Part shown: piece by piece, positions 61,740 to 64,000 of the stretch
Numbering within the stretch: the first letter of the stretch is position 1
Layout of the letters: every line of letters starts with the position of its first letter
Assembly: GCA_030681645.1 (NCBI GenBank)
Contig: JAUXRX010000034.1
Span: 50,772 to 114,771, forward strand
Length of the DNA stretch: 64,000 bases
Direction: 5' to 3'
DNA from: Archangium sp.
GTDB taxonomy: Bacteria; Myxococcota; Myxococcia; Myxococcales; Myxococcaceae
The notes under the pieces: model-generated
Told to the model about the DNA's origin: nothing
The model's database searches: none
The model's input: the letters and a program-made list of their open reading frames with translations, nothing else
Translations under genes and position numbers: made by a program

Positions 61740-61958
61740 ATGATGAACACGAAGAAGCACCTCGCGCCCTCGGTCAAGCTGTCCTCGGCCGACGTCCTCG
61801 AAGCGCTGGGGCTGGAGCGTCGGCAGAGCCGCGGCAAGAACCTGGCCGTGGCCATCGGGCTCGCCGTCGGCGGCATCCTGGTGGGCGCGGGCGCGGTGCT
61901 GCTGCGTGCAGGCGTGCTCAGCCTCGCCACCCGCAAGCCCGCCGAGCCCCTCTCATGA
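61740..61958 (+). CDS. Small single-helix membrane protein
   Basis: 72 aa from the ATG at 61740. A basic N-terminus (MNTKKHLAPSVKLSSADVLE) is followed by one membrane helix (NLAVAIGLAVGGILVGAGAV). The stop overlaps the next ATG (ATGA). Confidence 0.6.
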   Translation: MMNTKKHLAPSVKLSSADVLEALGLERRQSRGKNLAVAIGLAVGGILVGAGAVLLRAGVLSLATRKPAEPLS

Positions 61959-62464
61959 ATCGCGCCGTGCTGGCGCTGGCGGCCGCCGCGCTCCTCCTGG
62001 CGGCGCCGGCGCGGGCCCACCCGCCCCGGCCCAACCTCATCATCCTCAACGTCGGCGATCTCTTCGGCGGCGTGATCAACGTCGAGTACGAGCGCGCGCT
62101 GACCTCGTGGTTCGGGCTCACCGCCGGCATCTCGGTGTGGACCTTTCGCGGCATCTTCGCGCCGCCCGCCGAGCCGACCTTCACCGGCATCAGCCCCGAG
62201 TTCGGGGCGCGTTTCCACTTCATTCGCGACGCGCCGGGCGGACTGTGGCTCGGTCCGTACGTGAGCGCGGGCTACCTCTTCTCCCGCTCTGACGGCGGCC
62301 TGGCCCGCGCGTGGGCCTGGGGCGTCGGCGCCGCGCTCGGCTACAACTTCATCTTCGGGCGGCACTTCACCTTCCAGCTCGGCGTCGGCGGCGGCTTCAC
62401 CGACTACGGCGATCGCCTCGTCTGGGCTCCTCGTTTGCGGCTCGGCCTCGGCGCGGCGTTTTGA
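61955..62464 (+). CDS. Outer-membrane beta-barrel protein
   Basis: 169 aa from the ATG at 61955. Signal peptide (VLALAAAALLLAAPARA). Alternating strands with aromatic girdles (GGVINVEYERALTSWFGLTA, GARFHFIRDAP, GLWLGPYVSAGYLFS, RAWAWGVGAALGYNFIFG) and a C-terminal Phe typical of outer-membrane barrels. Similar in layout to DUF3575-type small barrels. Overlaps the next TTG start (TTGA). Confidence 0.75.
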   Translation: MNRAVLALAAAALLLAAPARAHPPRPNLIILNVGDLFGGVINVEYERALTSWFGLTAGISVWTFRGIFAPPAEPTFTGISPEFGARFHFIRDAPGGLWLGPYVSAGYLFSRSDGGLARAWAWGVGAALGYNFIFGRHFTFQLGVGGGFTDYGDRLVWAPRLRLGLGAAF

Positions 62465-64000
62465 GCGGCCCCACGAAGTCAGAGGGTGAGGCTGCAGCCG
62501 AAGGGGCCCGCCAGGAAGAGCTGCTCAAGACGGACGCGCTGCAGAACGCCATCCTCACCAGCGCCACCTTCTCGAGCATCGCCACCGACGACAAGGGCGT
62601 GATCCAGCTCTTCAACGTCGGCGCCGAGCGCATGCTCGGTTACGCGGCTGAGGAGGTGCTCAACAAGATCACCCCGGCCGACATCTCCGATCCCCAGGAA
62701 CTGATCGCGCGCGCCAACGCGCTGAGCCTCGAGCTGGGCACCCACATCAGGCCGGGCTTCGAGGCGCTGGTGTTCAAGGCGTCACGCGGCATCGAAGACA
62801 TCTACGAGCTGACCTACGTCCGAAAGGACGGCAGCCGCTTCCCCGCGGTGGTCTCGGTCACCGCGCTGCGCGACGAGCAGGGCAAGGTGATCGGTTACCT
62901 GTTGATCGGCACCGACAACTCGGCCCGCAAGCGCGTCAAGGCCGAGCTGATCAAGGCCAGCGCGTTGCAGAGCGCCATCTTCAACAGCGCCAACTTCTCC
63001 AGCATCGCCACCGACGAGAAGGGCGTGATCCAGATCTTCAACGTCGGCGCCGAGCGCATGCTCGGCTACGCCGTGGGCGAGGTGCTCGACAAGATCACCC
63101 CCGCGGACATCTCCGACCCCCAGGAACTGATCGCGCGCGCCACCGCGCTGAGCCTCGAGCTGGGCACCCCCATCAAGCCGGGCTTCGAGGCGCTGGTGTT
63201 CAAGGCCTCGCGCGGCATCGAAGACATCTACGAGCTGACCTACATCCGCAAGGACGGCAGCCGCTTCCCCGCGGTGGTCTCGGTCACCGCGCTGCGCGAC
63301 GACCAGGGCAAGGTGATCGGCTACCTGCTCATCGGCACCGACAACTCGGCCCGCAAGCGCGCCGAGGCCGAGCTGATCAAGGCCGGCGCGCTGCAGAGCG
63401 CCATCTTCAACAGCGCCAACTTCTCGAGCATCGCCACCGACGAGAAGGGCGTGATCCAGATCTTCAACGTCGGCGCCGAGCGCATGCTCGGCTACGCGGC
63501 CGGCGAGGTGCTCAACAAGATCACCCCCGCGGACATCTCCGACCCCCAGGAGCTGATCGCGCGGGCCAGCGCCCTGAGCCAGGAGCTGGGCACCACCATC
63601 CGCCCCGGCTTCGAGGCCCTCGTCTTCAAGGCCTCGCGCGGCATCGAAGACATCTACGAGCTGACCTACATCCGCAAGGACGGCAGCCGCTTCCCCGCGG
63701 TGGTCTCGGTCACCGCGCTTCGCAACGACCAGGACGCCGTCATCGGCTACCTGCTGATCGGCACCGACAACTCGGCCCGCAAGCGCGCCGAGGAAGAGCT
63801 GATCAAGGCGGGCGCGCTGCAGAAGGCCATCTTCAACAGCGCCAACTGTTCGAGCCTCTCCACCGACGAGAAGGGCGTGATCCAGCTCTTCAACGTCGGG
63901 GCTGAGCGCATGCTCGGGTACGCGGCCGCCGACGTGCTCAACACCATCACCCCGGCCGACATCTCCGACCCGCAGGAAGTGATCGCGCGGGCCAAGGCCC
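62461..64000 (+). CDS. Multi-PAS sensor protein, 3' end beyond the window
   Basis: Starts at a TTG overlapping the barrel gene's stop (62461; no in-frame ATG or GTG nearby). At least four PAS domains of 142 aa are visible, each 426 bp and almost identical (first unit 62536-62961). Each unit has SSIATDEKGVIQIFNVGAER, MLGYA, ITPADISDPQELIARA, RKDGSRFPAVVSVTALRD, VIGYLLIGTDNSARKR. This last motif (GxxxDxxxRK) links PAS domains to histidine kinases. The kinase part, if present, lies outside the window. Confidence 0.88.
   Translation, partial: MSGPTKSEGEAAAEGARQEELLKTDALQNAILTSATFSSIATDDKGVIQLFNVGAERMLGYAAEEVLNKITPADISDPQELIARANALSLELGTHIRPGFEALVFKASRGIEDIYELTYVRKDGSRFPAVVSVTALRDEQGKVIGYLLIGTDNSARKRVKAELIKASALQSAIFNSANFSSIATDEKGVIQIFNVGAERMLGYAVGEVLDKITPADISDPQELIARATALSLELGTPIKPGFEALVFKASRGIEDIYELTYIRKDGSRFPAVVSVTALRDDQGKVIGYLLIGTDNSARKRAEAELIKAGALQSAIFNSANFSSIATDEKGVIQIFNVGAERMLGYAAGEVLNKITPADISDPQELIARASALSQELGTTIRPGFEALVFKASRGIEDIYELTYIRKDGSRFPAVVSVTALRNDQDAVIGYLLIGTDNSARKRAEEELIKAGALQKAIFNSANCSSLSTDEKGVIQLFNVGAERMLGYAAADVLNTITPADISDPQEVIARAKA
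62536..64000 (+). repeat. 426-bp tandem repeat encoding PAS domains
   Basis: The phrase GATCCAG recurs at 62601, 63027, 63453 and 63879, exactly 426 bp apart. Units 1-3 are complete (62536-62961, 62962-63387, 63388-63813), and unit 4 is cut by the window. Confidence 0.95.

Overview
This window comes from a high-GC genome with all the marks of the Myxococcota. Several secreted lipoproteins have DAG-type linkers after the lipobox. One metallopeptidase ends in a MYXO-CTERM-type tail (GCGCSSGG, hydrophobic helix, RRRR). There are Kelch, FGE-sulfatase and Cys-rich repeat lipoproteins, a kinase-fold protein without catalytic residues, and a myxobacterial-type retron. Coding density is high, with many 3-4 nt start/stop overlaps. 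I saw no rRNA, tRNA or CRISPR array.

Layout. 1-7.1 kb (all minus): a secreted protein cut by the window edge, a pseudokinase, a DUF1963-type protein, a secreted beta-helix-like protein, two small helical proteins (one TerB-like), a hybrid histidine kinase and an MBL-fold hydrolase. 7.1-9.1 kb: an AbiEi/DUF559-like protein, a non-coding stretch with 68-bp direct repeats carrying an 18-bp palindrome, and a MepA-like endopeptidase. 9.1-15.8 kb (plus): YebC, a truncated cystathionine beta-synthase/cysteine synthase, an LtaS-like sulfatase-fold enzyme, an MscS channel and a Cys-rich repeat lipoprotein. 15.8-18.3 kb: glycogen phosphorylase (minus). 18.4-23.4 kb (plus): a large helical protein, a SWIM zinc-finger protein and a complete retron (msr-msd plus reverse transcriptase), closely packed. 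23.4-24.8 kb (minus): a PG-binding M15-type peptidase and a zinc-ribbon membrane protein. 25-31.5 kb (plus): PhoD phosphatase, a BNR-like repeat lipoprotein with a 15-bp minisatellite, a dienoyl-CoA isomerase-like gene broken by two amber codons, an FGE-sulfatase lipoprotein and an alpha/beta hydrolase. 31.5-36.1 kb (minus): a hypothetical protein, an M36-like metallopeptidase and a lipoprotein. 36.1-38.5 kb (plus): maleylacetoacetate isomerase, 4-hydroxyphenylpyruvate dioxygenase and a membrane protein. 38.8-45.1 kb: a calpain-like protease, a GIN-domain lipoprotein and a GntR-ABC transporter operon with a clear operator. 45-48.2 kb: a Kelch lipoprotein and homogentisate dioxygenase. 48.4-52.5 kb: an Hsp70 ATPase-domain protein with a TPR partner, a REP-like repeat cluster, a lipoprotein, a Sir2 deacylase and two membrane proteins. 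52.6-59.2 kb (minus): a complete TetR-MFP-RND-TolC efflux operon with its operator. 59.3-64 kb: a VWA lipoprotein, a gene remnant, DUF3185 and DUF3494 (ice-binding) proteins, an outer-membrane barrel, and a sensor with at least four nearly identical PAS repeats that runs off the window.

How they work together. Three of the tyrosine-catabolism enzymes (HppD, HmgA, MaiA) are here but split between two loci 9 kb apart. The efflux operon is a self-contained regulated tripartite pump. The GntR-ABC operon is probably autoregulated. The standout system is the retron: an 18-bp a1/a2 stem encloses a 169-nt msr-msd unit just before an RT with all hallmark motifs, and the unit starts on the last base of the SWIM gene.
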